Below are positions 50,624 to 59,619 of a stretch of 64,000 nucleotides of DNA, one piece after another. A program made the position numbers and the translations under genes. Where the stretch lies: contig NZ_JACCJY010000036.1 in NCBI RefSeq assembly GCF_014596085.1, positions 1-64,000 on the forward strand. The letters run 5' to 3'. The stretch is from Azospirillum tabaci. GTDB lineage: Bacteria > Pseudomonadota > Alphaproteobacteria > Azospirillales > Azospirillaceae. The stretch's first letter is position 1. Each line of letters opens with the position of its first letter. The notes below the pieces were generated by a model that was not told the DNA's origin, did not search any database, and worked only from the letters and a program-made list of their open reading frames with translations.

Positions 50624-51646
50624 TCACTTCACGAAGGTCAGGTCCATCACGGACTTGGCGTCCAGCGCCTTGTCCACCTGACCTTCGGACTGCCAGAACT
50701 TCACCTGATTGATGACGTCGTCGACCAGCAGCTTGCCCTTCGGCTCGACATAGGGCAGGCCGGCGGCGACCACCTCGGGCTTCTGCTTCGTCGCCTCGGC
50801 GATGATCGCCAGCAGTTCGTCGTAGCCGGGACCCTTCACGATGGCGCCCGACGCGTCTTTGGCGTTGAAGGCGGCGTGGTATTCGGCCAGCGCGGTCAGA
50901 TAGGCGCTGACGAACTTCTCCGCGAGCGGACGGCGCTGGGCGACGGTCTTCGGGCTGGTGAAGAGGGCGCCGAGCTGCCACGGCGTCTCGTCGCCGACCC
51001 AGCCCAGGATGGTGCCGGAGCCTTCGGCGGCGAGCTGGCGGGCGACCGTCACCGGGGCGATCACCGCGTCCACCTGACCGCCCTTGAAGGCGGCGACCAT
51101 CTTCGGCACGTCCTGCATCGCCACCATGGTCACGTCCTTGACCGTGAAGCCGTGCTTCTGGCCGAGCAGGCCGACCATGTAATGGAAGGTGGAGCCCACG
51201 GTGGTGATGGCGATGCGCTTGCCCTTGAGGTCCGCCGGCTTGGTCAGCCCGGCGTCGTGCGCCGCCTTGGTCGCCACATAGGCGCTGAGCTGGAAGCCCG
51301 GCTCGTCGCGGCTCTGCGCCGCGATCATGGTGACGGCACCCTTGGCCGCGAGGTTGTAGAAGCCGGCCGTCAGGCCGGTGACGCCGAAATCGACGTCGCC
51401 GGAGGCCACCGCCACCGGCACCTGCTGGGCCGAGGTGAACATCTTCAGATCGACGTCCAGCCCTTCCTTCTCGAAATAGCCCTTGGACTTGGCGATGAAG
51501 ATCGGGCCGGAGGAGGCCAGCGCCAGCACGCCGATGGAGGTCTTCTCCAGCCCCTGCGCCTCGGCGGCGGGCGTTCCGGCCAGCGCCAGGGCCGCAGCAC
51601 CCATTGCACCCAGAACCAAACGGCGGCTCCAACGCACGACGGTCAT
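50624..51646 (-). CDS. NMT1/SsuA-type ABC transporter substrate-binding protein
   Basis: This 340-residue exported binding protein has a twin-arginine-like start WSRRLVLGAMG (no strict RRxFL) and a hydrophobic core ending AEA. The two-lobe SsuA/NMT1 fold follows: SIGVLALASSGPIFIAKSKG, FEKEGLDVDLKMFTSAQQVP, then the hinge and AFKGGQVDAVIAPVTVARQL. Relatives bind sulfonates, taurine, pyrimidine precursors or small organic anions. GGGAGA precedes the ATG at 51646. It is the last gene of the operon with propionyl-CoA synthase; the substrate is therefore possibly a C3 compound (inference). Confidence 0.88.
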   Translation of the reverse strand: MTVVRWSRRLVLGAMGAAALALAGTPAAEAQGLEKTSIGVLALASSGPIFIAKSKGYFEKEGLDVDLKMFTSAQQVPVAVASGDVDFGVTGLTAGFYNLAAKGAVTMIAAQSRDEPGFQLSAYVATKAAHDAGLTKPADLKGKRIAITTVGSTFHYMVGLLGQKHGFTVKDVTMVAMQDVPKMVAAFKGGQVDAVIAPVTVARQLAAEGSGTILGWVGDETPWQLGALFTSPKTVAQRRPLAEKFVSAYLTALAEYHAAFNAKDASGAIVKGPGYDELLAIIAEATKQKPEVVAAGLPYVEPKGKLLVDDVINQVKFWQSEGQVDKALDAKSVMDLTFVK

Positions 51647-51678
51647 TCTCAGTCTCCCTTTCTCAATAATCATTTTTC

Positions 51679-52512
51679 TCACCGCCATTTCAGCAGGCGG
51701 CGTTCCAGGATGGACAGAACGGTCCCGATGCTCAGGCCGAGCAGCGACAGAACCAGCACGCCGGCCAGGAGCTGGTCGGTCAGCATCAGGTTGCCGGCGG
51801 TCAGGACGAAGGCGCCGATGCCGTATTCCGCCCCGATCATCTCCGCCGCGACCACCAGGATCAGCGCGATGGAGGCGGTGATGCGGAAGCCGGCGAGGAT
51901 GCCGGGCAGGGCGCCGGGAAGCACGATCTTGCGCAGGATCGACGCCCAGGGCAGGCCGAAGCTCTGCGCCATGCGGATCAGGTTGCGCGGCACCGAATCG
52001 ATGGCGCTGTAGGTGGCGATCACGGTCGGGAAGAAGACGCCGAAGCCGATGGTGGCGAACTTCGACGGCTCGCCGATGCCGAACCACAGGATGAACAGCG
52101 GCAGCAGCGCGATCTTCGGAATCGGGAAGAAGGCCGACACCAGCGGCACGCCGACCGCCCGCGCCACCGAACCGATGCCCATGGCGAAGCCCACGGCCAT
52201 GCCCGCGACCGTGCCCATGACCCAGCCGACGCCGATGCGCATCAGCGACGCCTTCAGGTGCTGCCACAGCGAACCGTCCTGCGCCATGGCGGCGAGCGCC
52301 GAGGCGACCGCGCTCGGCGGCGGCAGGAACAGCTCGCTGACGAGCCCGAAGCGGTTGGTGGACTCCCACACCGCGATCAGGACCACGAAGGCGAGCAGCG
52401 CCGCCCAGCGGTGCCCCTTGACCGTGAAGCCGCCGCCGCGGAAGCGGACGGGTTGCGACGGGGAGCGATCCTGAAGCGGGAGACTGGTGCTGGTCAAAGG
52501 GGTGTCAGGCAT
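51679..52512 (-). CDS. ABC transporter permease (SsuC/TauC type)
   Basis: The 277-residue inner-membrane permease has about six hydrophobic helices. A leading hydrophilic stretch of about 30 residues is followed by WAALLAFVVLIAVWESTNRF. The ATPase-contact EAA-type loop is seen in MAQSFGLPWASILRKIVLPG ALPGI, with conserved glycine spacing. It overlaps the ATP-binding gene by 8 bp and is 32 bases from the binding-protein gene, so it is in the same transcript. One permease of this type forms a homodimer in the importer. Confidence 0.92.
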   Translation of the reverse strand: MPDTPLTSTSLPLQDRSPSQPVRFRGGGFTVKGHRWAALLAFVVLIAVWESTNRFGLVSELFLPPPSAVASALAAMAQDGSLWQHLKASLMRIGVGWVMGTVAGMAVGFAMGIGSVARAVGVPLVSAFFPIPKIALLPLFILWFGIGEPSKFATIGFGVFFPTVIATYSAIDSVPRNLIRMAQSFGLPWASILRKIVLPGALPGILAGFRITASIALILVVAAEMIGAEYGIGAFVLTAGNLMLTDQLLAGVLVLSLLGLSIGTVLSILERRLLKWR

Positions 52513-53278
52513 CGGCGATCTCCCGGTCGGCCAGTTGGGCCTCGGCCCGGATCAGGTGCCACAGCCGGTCGCGCACCTCCGCCAGATGGGCCTGGGCGGA
52601 GGGCTCCAGCCGTTGGTCGCGCGGCTCCTCGATGGTCACGATCTCGCGCAGGCGGCCCGGACGGCGGCTGAGCACGACGACCCGGTCGGCCAGCCGCAGC
52701 GCCTCGTCCAGATTGTGGGTGACGTAGAGGGCGGTCGTCCGCTCGCGCTGCCAGAGCGAGAGGAAATCCTCCATCAGCAGCTCGCGCGTCTGGGCGTCGA
52801 GCGCCGACAGCGGCTCGTCCAGCAGCAGCATGGCCGGGCGAACGGCCAGCGCGCGGGCGATGCCGACGCGCTGGCGCATGCCGCCGGACAGCTGCTTGGG
52901 CAGCGCCTTGCGGAAGTCCCACAACCCCATGCGGCGCAGGCCGGACTCGATGCGCTCCCGCCGCTCCGCCGCCGACAGCGGGTGGTGTTCAAGGACGAGC
53001 GACAGGTTGTCCTCGACGCTGCGCCAGGGCAGCAGGGCGAAGTCCTGGAAGATGAAGGTGATCGGGTTCAGGCAGCCGTCCGGCACCTCGCCCGCCACCG
53101 CGATGGTGCCGGAGGTGGGCGCCACGATGCCGCCGGCGATGCCGAGCAGGGTGGACTTGCCGCAGCCCGACGGGCCGATGACGGCCAGAACCTCCCCCTC
53201 CTGCACCGTCAGGTCGATGCCGTCCAGCACGACGAGGTCGTCGTAGCGGTGACACAGGTCCTTGATGATAAGCCTCAT
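52505..53278 (-). CDS. ABC transporter ATP-binding protein (SsuB/TauB type)
   Basis: The 257-residue nucleotide-binding subunit has Walker A VIGPSGCGKSTLLG, the Q-loop TFIFQDFALLPWRSV, the signature LSGGMRQRVGIARALAV, Walker B MLLLDEPLSALDAQT and the switch His in LYVTHNLDEALRLADRV. It energises the permease-binding protein pair downstream. Its ATG at 53278 overlaps the stop of propionyl-CoA synthase (ATGA), direct evidence that the transporter and the enzyme are co-translated. An extended reading frame upstream to 54337 is not a real N-terminus. Confidence 0.94.
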   Translation of the reverse strand: MRLIIKDLCHRYDDLVVLDGIDLTVQEGEVLAVIGPSGCGKSTLLGIAGGIVAPTSGTIAVAGEVPDGCLNPITFIFQDFALLPWRSVEDNLSLVLEHHPLSAAERRERIESGLRRMGLWDFRKALPKQLSGGMRQRVGIARALAVRPAMLLLDEPLSALDAQTRELLMEDFLSLWQRERTTALYVTHNLDEALRLADRVVVLSRRPGRLREIVTIEEPRDQRLEPSAQAHLAEVRDRLWHLIRAEAQLADREIADA

Positions 53279-56200
53279 TGTCCCTTTCCAGTGGCCTTGC
53301 CGGGATGTGCCCCCGCCCAGGCGATCAGCAGTTCGTCGCGCGAGGTCAGGCCCGCCTCCGGCAGCGCGTGATTCACGACGGCCTTGGCGGCGCCGCCGGT
53401 CGCTTCCGGCAGACGGTTCTCCCACATGGCCTGATGGAGCGTGGGCAGCTCGTCCCAGGCGCCGAGGTATGTCGTTGGCACACGGACCGCCCCCGACGCA
53501 ATGACGCGGTTCAGCCCTGCGATTTCCGCAGCGTTCGAAAGATGTGTGCCGACGATGGATGCGGATGGCATCAGGATGCGGCGCTGGCGCATCCACACTT
53601 GCGGCGCGTAGAAGCTGTAGCGACGACCACTCATGTCGCCGCAATAGACGACGCGCCCCGTGTGCGGCTTCACGAGCATGGTGGAGACGGCCAGCGTGTC
53701 GCGCCGCGCCCGTTCCACCACCACGTCGGGCATGCCGCGCGGGTTGTCGGCGGCGCGCAGGATGCGGCCAACCGCCTGGCCCAGTGGCTTGAAGGTGTCC
53801 TCGGTGAACAGCCGCACGGCCTCCTTGAAGGCTGCGGTCTCGCGTTGCGGGTCGGGCAGGTCCGGCATAGTGTCGGGCCAGTCGAAATGCGGCACGCGTC
53901 GCTTGATCTCGGCCAGCGACACGGCGCCGGCCAGCGCCTCGCCATAGCCCAGCGACAGCACGAAGTCGCGCTCGGAATCCCGGTCGGTGACGACGCAGAC
54001 GCGGGCGCCGGACTCGCGCGCCGCCTCGATGGCCGACAGCGCCATGTCGTCGCGCAGCCCCACCGCTCCGGCGCCGTAGAAGACCAGCACGGCCTCGCCG
54101 GGGCGCAGGCGGGCGCGGCGCAGCATCCCGGCGGGCTCGGCGGTGCCGGGCTTGCCGAGGAAGGTCATGTGGTAGCCGCTGGAAGCGCCGAAGAAGGTCA
54201 GTGCGCCGCCCTCGGCCAGCGATTGGAAGGTGCGCGGGAAGGTCGTCTCGCCGGCGTGGCTGACCGCGTAGTCGACGAGTTGGCCGCCATTGGCGGCGCG
54301 CAGCGCGTCGATGTAGGGATGGCCCGCGCGCTCCCACGCCGCCCAGTGCGCCGGGTCGGCGGGGATGCGGGTGAAGGCGGCCTCGGCGACGGAGCGGTCC
54401 ACCGCCTCCGCCCCGCGGGCGCGGATCGCGGCGGCGCGGCGTTCCGACGACACCATGCCGGTCACCTTCATGCGCCGGGCCAGCGCCAGCTCCACCGTCC
54501 AGGCGCCGGTGCCGCCCGCCGCACCCTCGACCAGCAGGCGCTTGCCCGGCTGGACGTCGAGGGCGGTGAACAGCGCGCGGTAGCCGGTTCCGGCGGCGAG
54601 CATGTAGCTGCCCGCCTCCTCCAGCGCGAGGCCGGGCGGCAGGGGGAAGAGCTGCGGCCCGTCGGCCAGCATGAACTGCTGGTGGCTGCCGTCCGGCGAT
54701 TGATAGCCCTGGATGTGGAAGTCGGTGAACATGGGGTCGGACCCGGCTTCCGGGTCCAGCAGGTCGGAGACGCCGGAATAGACGGCGACCAGATCGCCGA
54801 CCGCCAGCCGCCCCTGCGCCTGCAACGCCTCGCCCATGCGCACAACCATGCCGACGCCGCCGGAGCCGGTGACGTGCACGTCCTCGTCATGCTCGTCGAA
54901 CAGTGAGATCGGGATGCCAGTCAGCGCCCAGACGTCGTTGTAGTTGACCTCGGAGGCGAGGATGTAGACGAGCGCCTGGTTGGGGCCGGGCTCAGGGACG
55001 GGGATGACCACCTCCGTCTCGGCCTGCACCGGGTCGCCATGGGCGGCGGCTCCCGTCTCCAGGTCGCGGACGACGGCTTGGGCGAGCTGCCAGCGCGGCA
55101 GGGGGGTGGCGCCGGGGATGAAGGGGCTGCCGATGGGCAGCACGCCGTCGCGGCTGTCGCGCCGCGGACGGGCGGGCAGGGGCGGCGATTTCTTCTCCAG
55201 GAACAGGGCGATGCCCTTCTTGGCGCCGTTGTCGGAGTCCAGGAGGAAGCGGGCGAAGGCGGCGATCTCGGCCTCGGTGCCGGCGTCGAACCCGTCGCGC
55301 AGGCCGGTGTCGACGAGCTGGACGATGGTGTCGGCGACGGGGCCGCGGCCGACGCTGTGGGCTTGGCGAAGGAGGCGCTTTACCCCCTCTCCCCCCTGGG
55401 GAGAGGGTTGGGGTGAGGGGGCTGCGCGTGGCGTGGTGTCCGGCACATGCGCAACCCCCTCACCCTCCCCTCTCCCCAGGGGGGAGAGGGTATTGGAGCG
55501 AAGCGCCGCATCGCGCGCCATCGCCTTCGCCAGCGTCAGCGCGTCGTCCGCCCCGCGCGCCACCACATCGACCAGCCCAAACTCCAGCGCCGTCCCGGCG
55601 TCGATCTGGCGTCCGGACAGCAGGATCTCCAGCGCCCGCCCGTACCCCCGCTCCGGGTCCTTGCGCAGCAGCAGGCGCGGCAGGCGCTGCGTCCCACCGT
55701 AGCCCGGCGGCAGGAACAGGTTGATCTCCGGCTGGCCCAGCCGGGCGCGGGGATCGGCCACCCGGACATGGCAGGCCATGGCCAGCTCGCAGCCGCCGCC
55801 GAGCGCCACGCCGCGGATCGCCGCGAACACCGGCTTGTCCAGCGCCGCTATGGCGCTGAAGACGGCGTGGGCCTTGGCGGGCAGGGCGCGGGCCTCGCCC
55901 TCGTCCCGCACCTCGTCGAGAAGCTGGCGGATGTCGGCGCCGGCCACGAAGTTGCGGCCCGTGCCGGTGATCACCACGGCGCGCACGTCGCTCCGCCGGG
56001 CAAGATGGGCGACCAGCGTGTCCAGCTCGTCGAGCAGGCGGTCGGACAGGGCGTTGACCGGCGGGTTGTCGATGGTGACGGTCGCCAGGCGCACGCCGTC
56101 GGCGAGGCGGTCGTACTGGACGGACAGGAAGCGCTGCCGCTCGATGAGGGTCTGTTCCTCCGCGCGCTGCTGGCCGCGCGTCCAGGCGGCGATGCGCGCC

Positions 56201-58692
56201 TCCAGGTCGGTCAGGCATTCGGGGTTGCGGAGCGTGGAGGTGTCGCCCAGCGGCTCCCCGTTCATCATCGCCGTCAGGAAGCGGCGCATGTACTTGCCGG
56301 AGCGCGTCTCGGGAAAGGCCGGGACGGCGAGGATGTCGGAGGGGACGGCGACCGCGCCCTTCTCCTGCCGCACCAGATCCTTCAGCCGGCGCTCGTCGTC
56401 CGCCGTCAGGTCGCGGCCCTTGGCGGGCAGGACGAAGGCGACCGGGGTCAGGCCCTTCTCGCGGTGGGGGGCGCCGACCACGATGACGTTGCCGACCGGG
56501 CTGTCGGGGTTGATCTGCTTGTCGCGCAGGATCGCGCCCTCGATCTCCTCCGTCCCCATGCGGTGGCCGGACACGTTGATCACGTCGTCGGACCGGCCGT
56601 GCAGGCTGAAGCTGCCGTCCTCGTACTTGCGCGCGAAGTCGCCTTGCAGGTAGGCCCAGACCGGCTGGCCCTTGGCATCGCGGAAGCGCCCGAAATAGGT
56701 CGTCACGAAACGGTCGAAATCGCCCTTCCAGCCGGGTTTCCCGACATTCTCCGCGTCGCCCCAGATGGTGCGGGTCAGGTAGGGATAGGGGGCGGTGACG
56801 ACGATCTCGCCCTTCTCCTCCGCTTCGGCGGAGCGGAAGGCGACGCGGCCGGCGGCGTCCGGCTCGCTCTCGGGAACCCAGACGTCGCCGAGAACCCAGG
56901 GCAGCGGGTAGGTGTGGGCGTCGGCGCGCAGCGGCTGGTCGGGGTTGCCGTAGGGGTGGGTCCAGACGATGCCGCCATGCTCGGTCGCCCAATAGCTGTT
57001 GATGTATTGCGGCGTCATCACCGCCATGCCGAAGGCCTGGACGGCGGGGCTGGTCGGCTCCGCGCAGAAGGTCGCGACGCGCAAGCTGCTGCGGTCGTAG
57101 CGCTCGACGTCGGCGCGGTTCTCCGGGTGGGTCATGACCGTCTTCAGGAAGGTCACGCCCGCCTTGAAGATGGTGACCTTGTGCCGCTCGATGATCGAGG
57201 CGAAGCGCCCGGCGTTGGGGAAGACCGGCGCCCCCTCCGTCACGATGCCGGGGATGCGGGCGGCGAGGCTGGCGGTGATGAGGTAGCTCTGCCCGGTGAT
57301 CCAGCCGGGATCGGCGACGACGTAGATCGCGTCGCGGCCCGGCAGGGCGTCGAAGCTGACCTTCATGGTGTGGGCGAGGCCGGCGACGTAGCCGCCATGG
57401 ACATGCACCACGCCCTTCGGCTTCCCGGTTGAGCCGGAGGTGTAGATGATGAACAGCGGATACTCGGCATCCACCGGGACGCAGGGAACGGCCTTCGCCA
57501 CGGCGGCGTAGAGCGCCCGGTCGTCCAGCGCGCGCAGCGCGTCCATGCCCGGAAGACCGGTATCCGGCAGGCCGGCGGCGGCGCACAGCTCCGCCTCGGC
57601 CTTCGCCAGCAGCTCGTGCGCCCAGACATCGCGGCCCTCGGTCCAGGGAATGTCGGGAAGCCCGGCGTGGCGGACGACGATCACCGCTTCGACCCGCGGC
57701 GGGGCGGCGGTCAGCGCCTCGGCGACGCTGGCGCGCAGGTCGGCCACGGTGGCGGCGTCGAGCGTCCCGGCGCGGTCCAGCGCCCGGCCCAGCTCCCGCA
57801 TCACGTCGGCGGGGGCGACGGTGATCTCACCCTCCAGCCCGCGGCGCACCGGCTCCATCAGGGCGGTGTCGCCCAGCTTGGCGCGCAGGACCTCCTCGGT
57901 GATGCGCAGCGCCGTGGGCAGGGCGACGAAGCGGTCGAGCGCCGGGTCGCTGTAGGCCTCCTTGAAGGGGGCCATCTCGGCGTTGCGGCTGGCGCCGTCG
58001 GCGGTGATGACGACGCGGGCGCCGGCGTTCTCGATGCGGTCGGACAGCGTCTTGTCGGAGAAGCCGCCGAAGACGGCTGTGTAGATGACGCCGAGGCGCT
58101 TCGCCCCCTCCGTCCAGACGATCTGGTCGAGGATGTTGGGCATGTTCAGCGCGATGCGGTCACCCTGACGCAGGCCCAGCCCAAGCAGCGCCAGAGCGGC
58201 GAGCGCGGAGCGGATCAGCAGTTCGCGCCGGGTCAGCGTGACGTGATGGACCGGGCCGCCGCGCCCGCCGTTGGCGGCGGCGTCCCAGCGGTCGCCCTCG
58301 TACCAGTAGGCGGTTTCCGCCCCATGGCCGGACAGGACGTGGCGGTCCACCTCGTTGAAGGCGGCGTTGGTCATCCCGCCCGCGAACCAGCGGTAGAAGG
58401 GCGCCTCCGACCCGTCGAAGGCCTGGGTCCAGGGCGTCCAGTCCGCCTGCTCCGCAGCCTCGCCCGTTGCCGCGTTCCAGCCACGCCACACGCCGTCCGC
58501 CCCGCGCATCAGCCAGTGCGCGCCGTCGAACCAGTGGATCGTCTGTGCGGCGATGGCACCGTGGAAGGCGCCGGGATCGGCGGCGCAGGCGGCGCGCTGG
58601 CTCTGCCAGTCCGCGGCGGAGCGGATGGGGTTGACGGCGATGTCCTGCGGCAGCGGCGGCTGTCCGGCTGACTCCGCAATGGCGTGGTCCAT
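53275..58692 (-). CDS. pcs: Propionyl-CoA synthase (acyl-CoA synthetase + enoyl-CoA hydratase + enoyl-CoA reductase fusion)
   Basis: The 1805-residue protein has the domain order and size of the tri-functional propionyl-CoA synthase of Chloroflexus and Erythrobacter, which turns 3-hydroxypropionate into propionyl-CoA through acrylyl-CoA in a closed chamber. The synthetase part (about 1-850) has FIIYTSGSTGKPKGVVH (about 414), INVSGHRMGTEEIEGAIL and the catalytic Lys in SGKYMRRFL (about 797). The hydratase part (about 880-1160) has NFVAGADIRQLL and GVALGGGCELAM. The MDR reductase part (about 1190-1805) has EGAAGGTGAWTVELALA (about 1390). The ATG at 58692 has GGAGGA upstream. A repeat-derived stretch is inserted near 1065-1105. 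Confidence 0.92.
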   Translation of the reverse strand: MDHAIAESAGQPPLPQDIAVNPIRSAADWQSQRAACAADPGAFHGAIAAQTIHWFDGAHWLMRGADGVWRGWNAATGEAAEQADWTPWTQAFDGSEAPFYRWFAGGMTNAAFNEVDRHVLSGHGAETAYWYEGDRWDAAANGGRGGPVHHVTLTRRELLIRSALAALALLGLGLRQGDRIALNMPNILDQIVWTEGAKRLGVIYTAVFGGFSDKTLSDRIENAGARVVITADGASRNAEMAPFKEAYSDPALDRFVALPTALRITEEVLRAKLGDTALMEPVRRGLEGEITVAPADVMRELGRALDRAGTLDAATVADLRASVAEALTAAPPRVEAVIVVRHAGLPDIPWTEGRDVWAHELLAKAEAELCAAAGLPDTGLPGMDALRALDDRALYAAVAKAVPCVPVDAEYPLFIIYTSGSTGKPKGVVHVHGGYVAGLAHTMKVSFDALPGRDAIYVVADPGWITGQSYLITASLAARIPGIVTEGAPVFPNAGRFASIIERHKVTIFKAGVTFLKTVMTHPENRADVERYDRSSLRVATFCAEPTSPAVQAFGMAVMTPQYINSYWATEHGGIVWTHPYGNPDQPLRADAHTYPLPWVLGDVWVPESEPDAAGRVAFRSAEAEEKGEIVVTAPYPYLTRTIWGDAENVGKPGWKGDFDRFVTTYFGRFRDAKGQPVWAYLQGDFARKYEDGSFSLHGRSDDVINVSGHRMGTEEIEGAILRDKQINPDSPVGNVIVVGAPHREKGLTPVAFVLPAKGRDLTADDERRLKDLVRQEKGAVAVPSDILAVPAFPETRSGKYMRRFLTAMMNGEPLGDTSTLRNPECLTDLEARIAAWTRGQQRAEEQTLIERQRFLSVQYDRLADGVRLATVTIDNPPVNALSDRLLDELDTLVAHLARRSDVRAVVITGTGRNFVAGADIRQLLDEVRDEGEARALPAKAHAVFSAIAALDKPVFAAIRGVALGGGCELAMACHVRVADPRARLGQPEINLFLPPGYGGTQRLPRLLLRKDPERGYGRALEILLSGRQIDAGTALEFGLVDVVARGADDALTLAKAMARDAALRSNTLSPLGRGEGEGVAHVPDTTPRAAPSPQPSPQGGEGVKRLLRQAHSVGRGPVADTIVQLVDTGLRDGFDAGTEAEIAAFARFLLDSDNGAKKGIALFLEKKSPPLPARPRRDSRDGVLPIGSPFIPGATPLPRWQLAQAVVRDLETGAAAHGDPVQAETEVVIPVPEPGPNQALVYILASEVNYNDVWALTGIPISLFDEHDEDVHVTGSGGVGMVVRMGEALQAQGRLAVGDLVAVYSGVSDLLDPEAGSDPMFTDFHIQGYQSPDGSHQQFMLADGPQLFPLPPGLALEEAGSYMLAAGTGYRALFTALDVQPGKRLLVEGAAGGTGAWTVELALARRMKVTGMVSSERRAAAIRARGAEAVDRSVAEAAFTRIPADPAHWAAWERAGHPYIDALRAANGGQLVDYAVSHAGETTFPRTFQSLAEGGALTFFGASSGYHMTFLGKPGTAEPAGMLRRARLRPGEAVLVFYGAGAVGLRDDMALSAIEAARESGARVCVVTDRDSERDFVLSLGYGEALAGAVSLAEIKRRVPHFDWPDTMPDLPDPQRETAAFKEAVRLFTEDTFKPLGQAVGRILRAADNPRGMPDVVVERARRDTLAVSTMLVKPHTGRVVYCGDMSGRRYSFYAPQVWMRQRRILMPSASIVGTHLSNAAEIAGLNRVIASGAVRVPTTYLGAWDELPTLHQAMWENRLPEATGGAAKAVVNHALPEAGLTSRDELLIAWAGAHPGKATGKGQ
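55383..55492. repeat. Palindromic REP-like element inserted in frame in pcs
   Basis: Two inverted arms (55383-55421 and 55453-55492) are nearly identical to those of the intergenic element at 32144-32279, with a 31-base spacer. The frame stays open; the translation is low-complexity (LSPLGRGEGEG, then PSPQPSPQGGEGV). Near residues 1065-1105 it interrupts the hydratase-domain C-terminal part. Confidence 0.85.
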
Positions 58693-58866
58693 GCTTTCCT
58701 CCCGATCGGGCATTTCTTCCTTGGCGGCCACGTCTTGTGCGCGGCGGGCATCACTATAGCGCGGCGCCCTGCATCCGCCGCAATGGCGCCGTGCGCGGCG
58801 GGGGTATGCCGTATACGCGGCTTTCGGTCATACTCGGTGCAATCAATGAGGATGGGAGGAAACGGC

Positions 58867-59286
58867 ATGTCCAAAAACGACGCGCCTGCGAACGATTCGG
58901 TGACTTTCGCGGTCAGCCACGCCGATCCGGCGGACTTCAAGCGCGACGGGTTGCGGCCTTTCTTCGAATACCGCGACCTGGGCATCCGCGCCGCCACGGC
59001 GGGCAAGGCGAATGCCCACGTCATCCGCGCCCGCCCCGGCGAGCCGTCGCATGGCGGCTGGCACCGGCACGCGCTGGATTTCCAGATGGTCTACGTGCTG
59101 AAGGGCTGGGTGAAGTTCGCCTACGAAGGCGTGGGGGAGGTGCTGTTGCAGGCCGGCTCCTGCGTGCACCAGCCGCCGGGCATCCGGCATGTCGAGATCG
59201 CACATTCCGACGATCTGGAGATGCTGGAGATCACGCTCCCCGCCGACTTCCCGACCGAGGGGGCCGAAGCACCCGCCGGGGACTGA
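58867..59286 (+). CDS. Cupin domain-containing protein
   Basis: The 139-residue single-domain cupin has motif 1 GGWHRHALDFQMVYVLKGWV with metal-type histidines. Motif 2 is VHQPPGIRHVEI, and the sheet end is DDLEMLEITLPADFP. The N-terminal part includes FFEYRDLGIRAATAGKANAH, typical of small regulatory or sugar-binding cupins. The role is unknown. The start at 58867 is preceded by GGGAGGAAACGG; an extra in-frame ATG at 58846 is less well placed. It is divergent from propionyl-CoA synthase, so it could belong to the same pathway's regulation; this is speculative. Confidence 0.85.
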   Translation: MSKNDAPANDSVTFAVSHADPADFKRDGLRPFFEYRDLGIRAATAGKANAHVIRARPGEPSHGGWHRHALDFQMVYVLKGWVKFAYEGVGEVLLQAGSCVHQPPGIRHVEIAHSDDLEMLEITLPADFPTEGAEAPAGD

Positions 59287-59367
59287 CTTCCGCCAAAAAA
59301 GTGCCGGTCGCACCCGTCGCGACAAACGACGGTGCGGCCGGCCAGATGCTTTGGAGGAATCGCCGCC

Positions 59368-59583
59368 ATGGCCACAGGGAACGACGCGGCCACAGGACGC
59401 TTCGTTGCAAAGGAAAGCAATGCCCATGCCAGCGCTTGGGTGGGCTCCCGGCGGGCGGTTTTCCGTGCTTTCGGGGAGGGCCTCCCGACCGCACCTGTCT
59501 GGAAGACTGGACAGGTGACCGGATCGCTGGACAGGCGGGTGGGCGCCGCTGTTCTGGCATGTTGGGCGCGTCGGAGGTATTAG
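59368..59583 (+). CDS. Small open reading frame, 71 aa, uncertain
   Basis: TTGGAGGA lies eight bases before the ATG, a good ribosome binding site, and the frame runs 71 codons to TAG. The peptide (MATGNDAATGRFVAKESNAH..., ending WARRRY) is Ala/Arg-rich with no motif that I recognise. The 333-base gap between the cupin and the next gene is otherwise empty. It could be chance coding or a gene remnant. Confidence 0.25.
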   Translation: MATGNDAATGRFVAKESNAHASAWVGSRRAVFRAFGEGLPTAPVWKTGQVTGSLDRRVGAAVLACWARRRY

Positions 59584-59619
59584 GACGGCGTACGGCGGCG
59601 TGATGAGGATGCGGACGGG

